This document shows positions 36,581-43,117 of a stretch of DNA of 48,478 nt, piece after piece. Under the pieces are notes generated by a model that worked only from the letters and a program-made list of their open reading frames with translations, was not told the DNA's origin and searched no databases. The position numbers and the translations under genes were made by a program. The stretch spans positions 1-48,478 of the forward strand of contig CALUOU010000010.1 in NCBI GenBank assembly GCA_944322335.1, read 5' to 3'. Source of the DNA: an uncultured Bacteroides sp. Its GTDB lineage: Bacteria; Bacteroidota; Bacteroidia; Bacteroidales; Bacteroidaceae. Every line of letters begins with the position of its first letter. Position 1 is the stretch's first letter.

Positions 36581-37317
36581 AATTGGGATGCTAAGATTTC
36601 TACGATATGGATGGTCTGTATGGGCAGCTTCTCGCGGTCGATCACTCCCTGCATGTGCATCAGGCACGAGCTGTCCGCCCCGGTGATGTATTCGGCGCCG
36701 GTATCGATGTGATGCCTGATCTTATCGCGGGCCATGCAGACCGACACGGCCTCCTCCTCCACGGCAAACATGCCGCCAAAGCCGCAACACTCGTCCGGAT
36801 GTTCCGGCTCGAACACCTCAATGCCTTCCACGAGCTGCAAAAGGTCGCGCAGCTTATTATAATAAGGTATATTCCGCTCGCTGGGCGAAGACAGAAGAAG
36901 CTCACGCACCCCGTGGCAGCTGTTGTGGATGCTCACCTTATGGGGGAAACGGGCGCTCAGCCTTGCCGGACGCACCACATCGTGGATGAATTCACAAATG
37001 TCATACACCTTCCCGGCACTCTCACACACATGTCCGGCCTTAGCCAGAATGCCGGGATGGTTCAGACGGACAAAGGCCACGCAGCTGGCGGACGGCCCCA
37101 CCACGTAGTCATAGTCCTTGAACAGTTCGTCAAACCGACGGGCCAGTTTGGCCGACTCGTTTTCAAATCCGGCATTGGCCATCGGCTGTCCGCAACAGGT
37201 CTGGTCCAGGGGATAATCCGCCTCCACCCCCAAGCTGCGGAGCAAACGGTAAGACGCCACTCCCACATGGGGGTAAATGGCGTTGATATAACAAGGTATA
37301 AACAGTCCTACTTTCAT
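36577..37317 (-). CDS. lutA: Lactate utilization protein A (CCG-domain Fe-S oxidoreductase)
   Basis: LutA contains two cysteine-rich CCG domains, as in the heterodisulfide-reductase and glycolate-oxidase iron-sulfur subunits. The motifs are DQTCCGQPMAN near residue 40 and DECCGFGGMF near 180. With LutB and LutC it oxidises L-lactate to pyruvate. The start at 37317 gives MKVGLFIPCYINAIYPHVG, the normal N-terminus, and the 246-residue length is standard. It lies 37 bp downstream of queE on the same strand and may be read from the same transcript, though no functional link is known. Confidence 0.9.
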   Translation of the reverse strand: MKVGLFIPCYINAIYPHVGVASYRLLRSLGVEADYPLDQTCCGQPMANAGFENESAKLARRFDELFKDYDYVVGPSASCVAFVRLNHPGILAKAGHVCESAGKVYDICEFIHDVVRPARLSARFPHKVSIHNSCHGVRELLLSSPSERNIPYYNKLRDLLQLVEGIEVFEPEHPDECCGFGGMFAVEEEAVSVCMARDKIRHHIDTGAEYITGADSSCLMHMQGVIDREKLPIQTIHIVEILASQL

Positions 37318-37354
37318 ATATATTCTGTTTGTGAAATCTTAAAAAAAGAAAGAA

Positions 37355-37900
37355 TTACCGGATGCCCGTCAGCTTGTGCGTCTGCAGGCTGAGCCTCCAG
37401 CGCGGATGCTTCAGCACGCATTCCACGGTCTCCTGCGTGTTCCGGCAGGAACAGGGTTGCAGGAAGAAATGCCTGGCGGGCAAGGTCTCGTAAGGCTGCA
37501 GATCCTGCCCCTCGTAAACCACCTTCACCTCGTCCATCCGGCCGATGCGCACCGGCGCGCCCTGTTTGGGCGAACAGGTCACCCAGTCTATGCCTGACGG
37601 CAGCGGACAAGTGCCGTTGGTCTCGACACACACATACTTGCCCGCCTTATGAAAAGCGTCCACCAGCTCCGCATCGATCCAAAGCGAAGGCTCGCCTCCC
37701 GTCAGGATGACCATCCTGGCCGGATAGCGCAATGTCTCAGCCACGATGTCCTCATCGGTCATCAGCGTGCCGGACTCGTGCCGGGTGTCACAAAAGGAGC
37801 ATTTCAGGTTGCATCCCGAAAAGCGGACAAACACGGCGGGCGTGCCCGTATGATAGCCCTCGCCTTGCAGGCTGTAGAAAATCTCGTTAATCTTTCTCAT
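37355..37900 (-). CDS. queE: 7-carboxy-7-deazaguanine synthase, radical SAM
   Basis: QueE converts 6-carboxy-tetrahydropterin to 7-carboxy-7-deazaguanine in queuosine synthesis, using S-adenosylmethionine and a 4Fe-4S cluster. The cluster motif is CNLKCSFC (about residues 30-37). FYSLQGEGYHTG at the N-terminus and TGGEPSLW (about 67-74) are typical. At 181 residues it is the short form. Its start overlaps the queD 3' end by 14 bp, so the two queuosine genes are translationally linked. Confidence 0.92.
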   Translation of the reverse strand: MRKINEIFYSLQGEGYHTGTPAVFVRFSGCNLKCSFCDTRHESGTLMTDEDIVAETLRYPARMVILTGGEPSLWIDAELVDAFHKAGKYVCVETNGTCPLPSGIDWVTCSPKQGAPVRIGRMDEVKVVYEGQDLQPYETLPARHFFLQPCSCRNTQETVECVLKHPRWRLSLQTHKLTGIR

Positions 37901-38219
37901 AGACCGCCATGTTTGATTCCGACTCCTGCACCTCCACTTTGAAACAAGCGGGTATTTGCTCGCAGATCCAGCGGGCTATGTTTTCGGCTGTAGGGTTGAA
38001 AGGAAGCGTCTCGTTCAGGTTGCGGTGATCCAGCCGCCCCTTCACGAGCTGCTTGATATGGCTGAAGTCCACCACCATGCCGTCGGCATTCAGCTCGCGG
38101 GCACGGCAATAAACCGTAATGATCCAATTGTGGCCATGCAGCTGCCCGCACTTGCTGGGATAAGAAAGGCTCAAGCTGTGGGCAGCCGACACTTCCATGC
38201 GTTTGATTACTGTATACAT
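37887..38219 (-). CDS. queD: 6-carboxy-5,6,7,8-tetrahydropterin synthase
   Basis: QueD makes 6-carboxytetrahydropterin from dihydroneopterin triphosphate, the step before QueE. Zinc ligands are visible as His in SAAHSLS and the pair in GQLHGHNW; the catalytic Cys is in YPSKCGQLHG. MVVDFSHIK and LDHRNLNE are further family marks. The start at 38219 gives MYTVIKRMEVSAAHSL and the usual 110 residues; the longer frame reaches into the predicted promoter. First gene of the queD-queE unit. Confidence 0.93.
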   Translation of the reverse strand: MYTVIKRMEVSAAHSLSLSYPSKCGQLHGHNWIITVYCRARELNADGMVVDFSHIKQLVKGRLDHRNLNETLPFNPTAENIARWICEQIPACFKVEVQESESNMAVYEKD

Positions 38220-38293
38220 AAAATTGCGAATGTTTAGGACGGAAGAGCAGCCGCGCCAAAGGGAAAGGCGGCAGACAGCCTTCTTCCACGGCG

Positions 38294-38301
38294 CAAAGAT
38301 A
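38294..38301 (-). promoter_or_regulatory. -7 box for queDE (and possibly lutABC)
   Basis: CAAAGATA reads TATCTTTG on the minus strand, matching TAnnTTTG, about 75 bp before the queD start. No TTTG lies at the -33 spacing. It supports queD starting at 38219. Confidence 0.55.
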
Positions 38302-38351
38302 CGCAAAAGGGAAAGACCACGCATGATTTCAGCTGAAAAATCAGCCTGTCT

Positions 38352-38933
38352 TCACACAACTCCCCCCGTCTTTTCAAAAAATTCGCCCAAGGCACGGCGC
38401 GCGTCGGCCAGCTTGTCTTCCCAATGCTTCACTGAATTTTGCCCGATGATGTCCGTCACATATTTCACGGCTATGAAAGGAATCTCCTTGGCACGGCATA
38501 CCAAAGCTTGGGCAAAAGCCTCCATGTCCACCACATCGCCCGCCACGTCGGACAGCTCGGTCAGGAAAGTATCTCCCGTATTGCACGTCCCCTCTCCCAG
38601 CCAGTGCGTGCAATAGCCTCTCTCCTTCAGCAAGGGAGCGGCGTCAATCTCATGCTCCACCCCATAAGCCGCCAGCCTCTGCATGTCGCGGTCCAGAAAA
38701 CGGCGGCACACCACGATATCCCCCACCCTGTGACGAAGGGTGCCGGCCGTGCCGGCGTTGATCACCAAGTCGGGCTGTGCGCTGCGGACAGCCTCAGCCA
38801 GATAGAAAGCAGACTTCGCTTTCCCTACTCCGGTGCGCAGATAGCCCACCTGCACCTCCTCGTTTCCCATCAGTCCGGGAAACTTCACTTCCGTAAACAC
38901 TTCACGTACGGCATAAGTCACCAATATCCTCAT
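38352..38933 (-). CDS. MTA/SAH-nucleosidase-like protein (PNP/UDP phosphorylase family)
   Basis: Predicted nucleosidase or nucleoside phosphorylase acting on purine nucleosides, possibly methylthioadenosine or S-adenosylhomocysteine. The family core is visible: a GVGKAKSAF-type segment, VINAGTAGTL (about 58-67), and the substrate-binding stretch VVDMEAFAQALVCRAKEIPF with the typical MEAF, ending in VKYVTD. At 193 residues it is shorter than classical MtnN (about 230), so substrate is uncertain; a futalosine-hydrolase-like role cannot be excluded. It lies upstream of queD on the same strand with a promoter in the 132-bp gap. Confidence 0.75.
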   Translation of the reverse strand: MRILVTYAVREVFTEVKFPGLMGNEEVQVGYLRTGVGKAKSAFYLAEAVRSAQPDLVINAGTAGTLRHRVGDIVVCRRFLDRDMQRLAAYGVEHEIDAAPLLKERGYCTHWLGEGTCNTGDTFLTELSDVAGDVVDMEAFAQALVCRAKEIPFIAVKYVTDIIGQNSVKHWEDKLADARRALGEFFEKTGGVV

Positions 38934-39044
38934 AGAAATCTCTTAATAATGCAAATTTCCGCAAAATAACGCATTAAAACAGGAAAAAACAACGCTAAAG
39001 AAACTATTTTTATCGATCATTCTGCATTTTTTTGCTGAAAAGCT

Positions 39045-39074
39045 TTTGTAATATGAAAGTAAACCGTATTTTTG
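39045..39074 (+). promoter_or_regulatory. Promoter of the coiled-coil-zapA-rny cluster
   Basis: TTTG (39045-39048), 18 bases, then TATTTTTG (39067-39074) is a near-consensus promoter. Transcription would begin near 39081, some 14 bases before the ATG at 39095. This rules out the longer open frame starting at 39032. Confidence 0.7.
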
Positions 39075-39094
39075 TGTACAATTTTAGTGTAGCA

Positions 39095-39388
39095 ATGACA
39101 GGAGAAGAAAAGAAGCTAATAAGTACCTTCGAAGCGCGGCTGCGGCATCTGATGTATCTGCATGAAGAACTGAAACGTGAAAATGCGGAACTGAAACAGA
39201 TGCTCGAAACTGAAAAAGAAGCCAATGAGAAGATACAGGCCGACTACCGACAACTGGAAACTGACTACACCAACCTAAAAACAGCTACGGCAATCAGCCT
39301 TAACGGCAGCGACGTGAAAGAGACGAAGCTGCGATTGTCCAAATTAGTGCGTGAAATCGACAAATGCATCGCTTTACTGAATGAATAA
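39095..39388 (+). CDS. Small coiled-coil protein upstream of zapA
   Basis: This 97-residue protein is nearly all helical coiled coil: LRHLMYLHEELKRENAELKQM and further heptads up to about residue 70. The tail is more ordered (KLRLSKLVREIDKCIALLNE). The start was chosen by promoter position. No enzymatic motif is present. Its place directly before zapA (17-bp gap) suggests a cell-division accessory role, perhaps like ZapB, which is also a short coiled coil; this is inference from shape and context, not from sequence identity. Confidence 0.65.
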   Translation: MTGEEKKLISTFEARLRHLMYLHEELKRENAELKQMLETEKEANEKIQADYRQLETDYTNLKTATAISLNGSDVKETKLRLSKLVREIDKCIALLNE

Positions 39389-39405
39389 ATATATATAAGA
39401 GGTGT

Positions 39406-39696
39406 ATGAACGATAAGATAAGAATAAACCTGCAAATGGCAGGCTTCTCCTACCCTCTCACCATCCTTAGGGAAGAGGAGGAAATCGTAAGAGAAGCCGC
39501 GAGGCAGGTCAATGTGCGGGTCAATGCATACCGGGAGTATTACTCGAATATGCCTACCGAAAGGATTCTGATGATGACGGCGTACCAGTTTGCCTTGGAA
39601 AGCCTCCAGCAGAAGGAACGGAACGATACCGAGCCGTATACGGAAAAATTAAAAGAACTGACCGAAGTGTTGGAAGACTATTTCAGAGACCAATGA
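39406..39696 (+). CDS. zapA: Cell division protein ZapA
   Basis: ZapA binds FtsZ and cross-links its filaments at the division ring. The 96-residue length, the N-terminal NDKIRINLQMAGFSYPLTI strand region, and the long C-terminal helix (ILMMTAYQFALESLQQKE) match ZapA of Bacteroidales. It forms part of a coiled-coil-zapA-rny cluster, with a strong hairpin between zapA and rny. Confidence 0.88.
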   Translation: MNDKIRINLQMAGFSYPLTILREEEEIVREAARQVNVRVNAYREYYSNMPTERILMMTAYQFALESLQQKERNDTEPYTEKLKELTEVLEDYFRDQ

Positions 39697-39731
39697 CACG
39701 ACGGGCCGGAACAAGCAGGAAAAACCATTTC

Positions 39732-39790
39732 GCGCACTGTTGCAAGCATCGCCCTCCCAAAGGCGGTTCTTGGGGCAGTGCGCTTTTATT
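39732..39790 (+). terminator. Strong hairpin between zapA and rny
   Basis: GCGCACTG (39732-39739) pairs with CAGTGCGC (39776-39783). Inside, CAAG pairs with CTTG and CGCC with GGCG, separated by 3-base internal loops, and TTTTATTTATT follows. It works as an intrinsic terminator. The zapA-downstream position and the stem/bulge/stem outline also recall 6S RNA, but there is no closing stem outside the terminator, so that reading is weak. Confidence 0.75.
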
Positions 39791-39817
39791 TATTATATAT
39801 TAAAAAACAATTAAAAA

Positions 39818-41359
39818 ATGACAACAGCAGTTACGATAACAGTATCTATCGCATGCTTTCTCATCGGAGGACTGGCCTCATACCTATTCTTCAGGTATGG
39901 GCTGAAATCCAAATACAACAGCATTCTGAAAGATGCGGAAGCAGAAGCGGAAGTGATTAAGAAAAACAAGTTGCTCGAAGTGAAAGCCAAATTCCTGGAC
40001 AAAAAAGCCGATCTGGAAAAAGAAGTGGCCATCCGGAACCAGAAAATCCAACAGGCTGAAAACAAACTGAGACAACGCGAACTGGTGCTGAACCAACGCC
40101 AAGAGGAGATCCAACGCAAAAAGATGGAAACCGAAGCCGTGAGAGAAAACCTGGAAAACCAACTGGCCATCGTCGAGAAAAAGAAAAACGAACTGGACGC
40201 TCTCCAACGCCAGGAAATCGAAAAACTGGAAACCATCTCCGGACTCTCGGCCGAAGAGGCCAAGGAACGGATGGTGGAATCGCTGAAGGAAGAAGCCAAA
40301 ACCCAAGCGCAGTCTTACATCAACGACATCATAGATGATGCCAAGCTGACCGCCAGCAAGGAGGCCAAACGCATCGTCATCCAGTCCATCCAACGGGTAG
40401 CCACGGAAACTGCCATCGAAAACTCTGTCACCGTGTTCCACATTGAATCGGACGAAATCAAAGGACGCATCATCGGACGCGAAGGGCGCAACATCCGTGC
40501 CCTGGAAGCCGCTACGGGCGTGGAGATCGTGGTGGACGACACGCCGGAAGCCATCGTGCTCTCCGCCTTCGACCCCGTGCGCCGCGAAATAGCCCGCCTC
40601 GCCCTGCACCAGCTGGTGACGGACGGACGCATCCACCCGGCACGCATCGAGGAAGTGGTGGCCAAGGTGCGCAAACAAGTGGAAGAAGAAATCATCGAAA
40701 CCGGCAAACGGACTTCCATCGACCTGGGCGTACACGGCTTGCATCCCGAACTGATCCGCATCATCGGAAAGATGAAATACCGTTCGTCATACGGACAAAA
40801 CCTGCTGCAGCACGCCCGCGAAACGGCCAATCTCTGTGCCGTGATGGCCGCAGAACTGGGACTGAACCCCAAGAAAGCCAAACGGGCCGGACTGCTGCAC
40901 GACATAGGGAAAGTGCCCGACGAAGAGCCGGAACTGCCGCACGCTCTCTACGGCATGAAGCTGGCTGAAAAATACAAAGAAAAGCCGGACATCTGCAACG
41001 CCATCGGCGCACACCACGATGAGGTGGAAATGACCAGCCTGCTGGCACCCATCGTACAAGTGTGTGACGCGATCTCCGGCGCACGTCCGGGAGCGCGCCG
41101 CGAAATCGTGGAAGCCTACATCAAACGCCTGAACGACCTGGAACAGCTGGCCATGTCCTATCCGGGTGTCACCAAGACTTATGCCATCCAAGCCGGACGC
41201 GAGCTGCGTGTCATCGTGGGCGCGGACAAGATAGACGACAAGCAGACCGAAAACCTGTCTACCGAAATCGCCAAGAAGATCCAAGACGAGATGACGTATC
41301 CGGGTCAGGTGAAAATCACCGTCATCCGCGAAACGCGGGCTGTAAGCTACGCCAAATAA
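39818..41359 (+). CDS. rny: Ribonuclease Y
   Basis: Membrane-anchored endoribonuclease that starts mRNA decay. One N-terminal transmembrane helix (about residues 5-26) is followed by a long coiled coil (about 30-190) rich in Glu, Lys and Gln. A KH RNA-binding domain follows (about 205-275, [15 protein letters not shown]), then an HD catalytic domain with the His361-Asp362 pair in LLHDIGK and a further HHD in GAHHDEVE. The 513-residue length and order match RNase Y exactly. It probably has its own promoter after the hairpin, and a hairpin follows its stop. Confidence 0.95.
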   Translation: MTTAVTITVSIACFLIGGLASYLFFRYGLKSKYNSILKDAEAEAEVIKKNKLLEVKAKFLDKKADLEKEVAIRNQKIQQAENKLRQRELVLNQRQEEIQRKKMETEAVRENLENQLAIVEKKKNELDALQRQEIEKLETISGLSAEEAKERMVESLKEEAKTQAQSYINDIIDDAKLTASKEAKRIVIQSIQRVATETAIENSVTVFHIESDEIKGRIIGREGRNIRALEAATGVEIVVDDTPEAIVLSAFDPVRREIARLALHQLVTDGRIHPARIEEVVAKVRKQVEEEIIETGKRTSIDLGVHGLHPELIRIIGKMKYRSSYGQNLLQHARETANLCAVMAAELGLNPKKAKRAGLLHDIGKVPDEEPELPHALYGMKLAEKYKEKPDICNAIGAHHDEVEMTSLLAPIVQVCDAISGARPGARREIVEAYIKRLNDLEQLAMSYPGVTKTYAIQAGRELRVIVGADKIDDKQTENLSTEIAKKIQDEMTYPGQVKITVIRETRAVSYAK

Positions 41360-41383
41360 GGAATCCACACTGACATACATGAA

Positions 41384-41426
41384 GAATGAGTCCGGCCTCC
41401 CCTCCTTGACGGTTTCGGACTCATTC
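41384..41426 (+). terminator. Hairpin after rny
   Basis: GAATGAGTCCG (41384-41394) pairs perfectly with CGGACTCATTC (41416-41426) around a 21-base loop. Only a short T stretch follows. It would end rny, and it overlaps the first codons of the longest open frame of the next gene, arguing against that upstream start. Confidence 0.7.
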
Positions 41427-41477
41427 TGTTTAAACGATCCAACTGAAACGACTCAACGGCCATCTTTGAGAACGCCT

Positions 41478-42233
41478 ATGAAAGAAGATGTAATAACCAC
41501 CACACGCAACGGCCATGGCTTGAAAGACGTGTACCACCCTGAAACGAAAACCATCCTCACCCTCTCGGAGTCCGGCAGTGTGCTGACGGAACCGCACGAC
41601 AGCTATGACCGGCGCGACAAGACGCAGGAACTCAGGGAAAAGTCTGTGCGGAAACAGAAACTCATCTATCTCCACGGATTCGGCTCTTCCGCCGCAAGCC
41701 ATACGGTGAAGACCTTGAGGGAACTGTTGCCAGAATTTGACGTGGCAGCTCCGGACATTCCGGTCGACCCGGCCGAAGCATTGCCTTTCCTCAGGGGACT
41801 GTGCATGAACGAGGTACCCGATGTGGTGGCAGGCACGAGCATGGGCGGCATGTATGCCCAGCAAATGCGCGGCTACAAGCGAATCTGTATCAACCCAGCC
41901 TTTGAAATGTCCAAGAAAAGCAAGGCGCTCACCGAAGGCATACATGCCTACTTCTCCCCCCGGAAAAACGGCGATACGCATTTTGAAATAACCCCGGAAA
42001 TCATCCTCCACCATGCAGAGATGGAGGAACGTCAGTTTGACAGAATCACGGACGAAGACCGCAGGCAAGTGTGGGGACTCTTTGCCGACAACGACCGGCA
42101 GGTGGAGGGAGGAGAGACGCTTTTCAGGAAACATTATGACCAGACCGTGCGTTTCCATGGCGGACACCGGATGGACGAGGCTGTCATCCGGACAGTGCTC
42201 GTGCCGTTGATACGGAAGATCTGCAGGCAATGA
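41478..42233 (+). CDS. YqiA-like alpha/beta-hydrolase
   Basis: Predicted esterase of the YqiA/UPF0227 alpha/beta-hydrolase group. The core begins LIYLHGFGSSAASH. The nucleophile Ser lies in AGTSMGGMYAQQM, and the terminal His is probably that in FHGGHRMDE. An N-terminal extension of about 60 polar residues precedes the core. The open frame reaches 41379, but this part lies in the rny hairpin; ATG 41478 (MKEDVITTTRNGHG) is preferred and gives 251 residues. The natural substrate is unknown. cutC follows in the same direction after 61 bp. Confidence 0.7.
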   Translation: MKEDVITTTRNGHGLKDVYHPETKTILTLSESGSVLTEPHDSYDRRDKTQELREKSVRKQKLIYLHGFGSSAASHTVKTLRELLPEFDVAAPDIPVDPAEALPFLRGLCMNEVPDVVAGTSMGGMYAQQMRGYKRICINPAFEMSKKSKALTEGIHAYFSPRKNGDTHFEITPEIILHHAEMEERQFDRITDEDRRQVWGLFADNDRQVEGGETLFRKHYDQTVRFHGGHRMDEAVIRTVLVPLIRKICRQ

Positions 42234-42294
42234 CCTGCCGCCTCGGCACATCACAAATGAAGAACAAGAACCAATTGCCGACACTACGACTCCA

Positions 42295-43098
42295 ATGAAC
42301 CAACCCGACAAGAGACAACGGACTTCAGCCAACCGTCCGTACCAATTTGAGATCTGCGCCAATTCCGTGGAGAGCTGTGTGAACGCTCAGGCCGGAGGAG
42401 CCGACCGCGTGGAACTTTGCGCAGGCATTCCCGAAGGAGGGACAACCCCTTCGTATGGCACCATTGCCCTGACCCGCCAGCTGCTGGCCGACACCCGACT
42501 GCATGTCATTATCCGTCCCAGAGGAGGGGATTTCCTTTACACTCCACTCGAACTCCGCATCATGGAGAAGGACATCGGACAAGCCCGCCTGCTGGGAGCT
42601 GACGGGGTGGTGTTCGGCTGCTTGGATGCCGACGGGAATGTGGATCTGTCAGCCATGAGACGGCTCATGGAAGCAGCCCAAGGCATGTCCGTCACCTTCC
42701 ACCGGGCTTTTGATGTCTGCCGGAATCCTCAAGAAACACTGGAGACCCTCATCGGACTGGGATGCGACAGGATCCTCACTTCCGGCTGCCAACCCACAGC
42801 CGAACAAGGCATTCCCCTGCTCAAGGCTCTCTGCAGGCAAGCGGAGGGACGCATCGGGATCATGGCGGGCTGCGGCGTGAACGAAAACAACATCGCCCGC
42901 ATCGCAGCCGAAACAGGCATCCGCCAATTTCATTTCTCGGCCCGCACCTCCCGCCCCAGCGGAATGCGTTTCCGCAATGAGGCCGTGTCCATGGGAGGCA
43001 CTGTCCGCATTGACGAATACGAACAATGCCTCACCACGGCGGAAAGAGTGCGGAAAACCATCGATGAGCTGGCGAAAAGGAAAAGAGGCGGGTTATAG
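42295..43098 (+). CDS. cutC: CutC family protein
   Basis: A TIM-barrel protein of the CutC family, long named for copper homeostasis although the biochemical role is unsettled. Family marks are FEICANSVESCVNAQAGGA and RVELCAGIPEGGTTPS near the N-terminus, VIIRPRGGDFLY in the middle, TFHRAFDVC, and MAGCGVNENN with FHFSARTSRP near the end. At 267 residues it is slightly longer than usual, owing to a polar N-terminal tail. It is convergent with the transglutaminase lipoprotein gene, only 19 bp apart. Confidence 0.92.
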   Translation: MNQPDKRQRTSANRPYQFEICANSVESCVNAQAGGADRVELCAGIPEGGTTPSYGTIALTRQLLADTRLHVIIRPRGGDFLYTPLELRIMEKDIGQARLLGADGVVFGCLDADGNVDLSAMRRLMEAAQGMSVTFHRAFDVCRNPQETLETLIGLGCDRILTSGCQPTAEQGIPLLKALCRQAEGRIGIMAGCGVNENNIARIAAETGIRQFHFSARTSRPSGMRFRNEAVSMGGTVRIDEYEQCLTTAERVRKTIDELAKRKRGGL

Positions 43099-43115
43099 TG
43101 GCACAAACCTGCCTC
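43085..43115. terminator. Hairpin across the cutC stop
   Basis: GAGGCGGGTT (43085-43094) pairs with AACCTGCCTC (43106-43115), with one G-T wobble. It spans the cutC stop codon and ends two bases before the stop of the convergent gene. It may serve both transcripts, but no T-run is seen. Confidence 0.4.
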
Positions 43116-43117
43116 CG

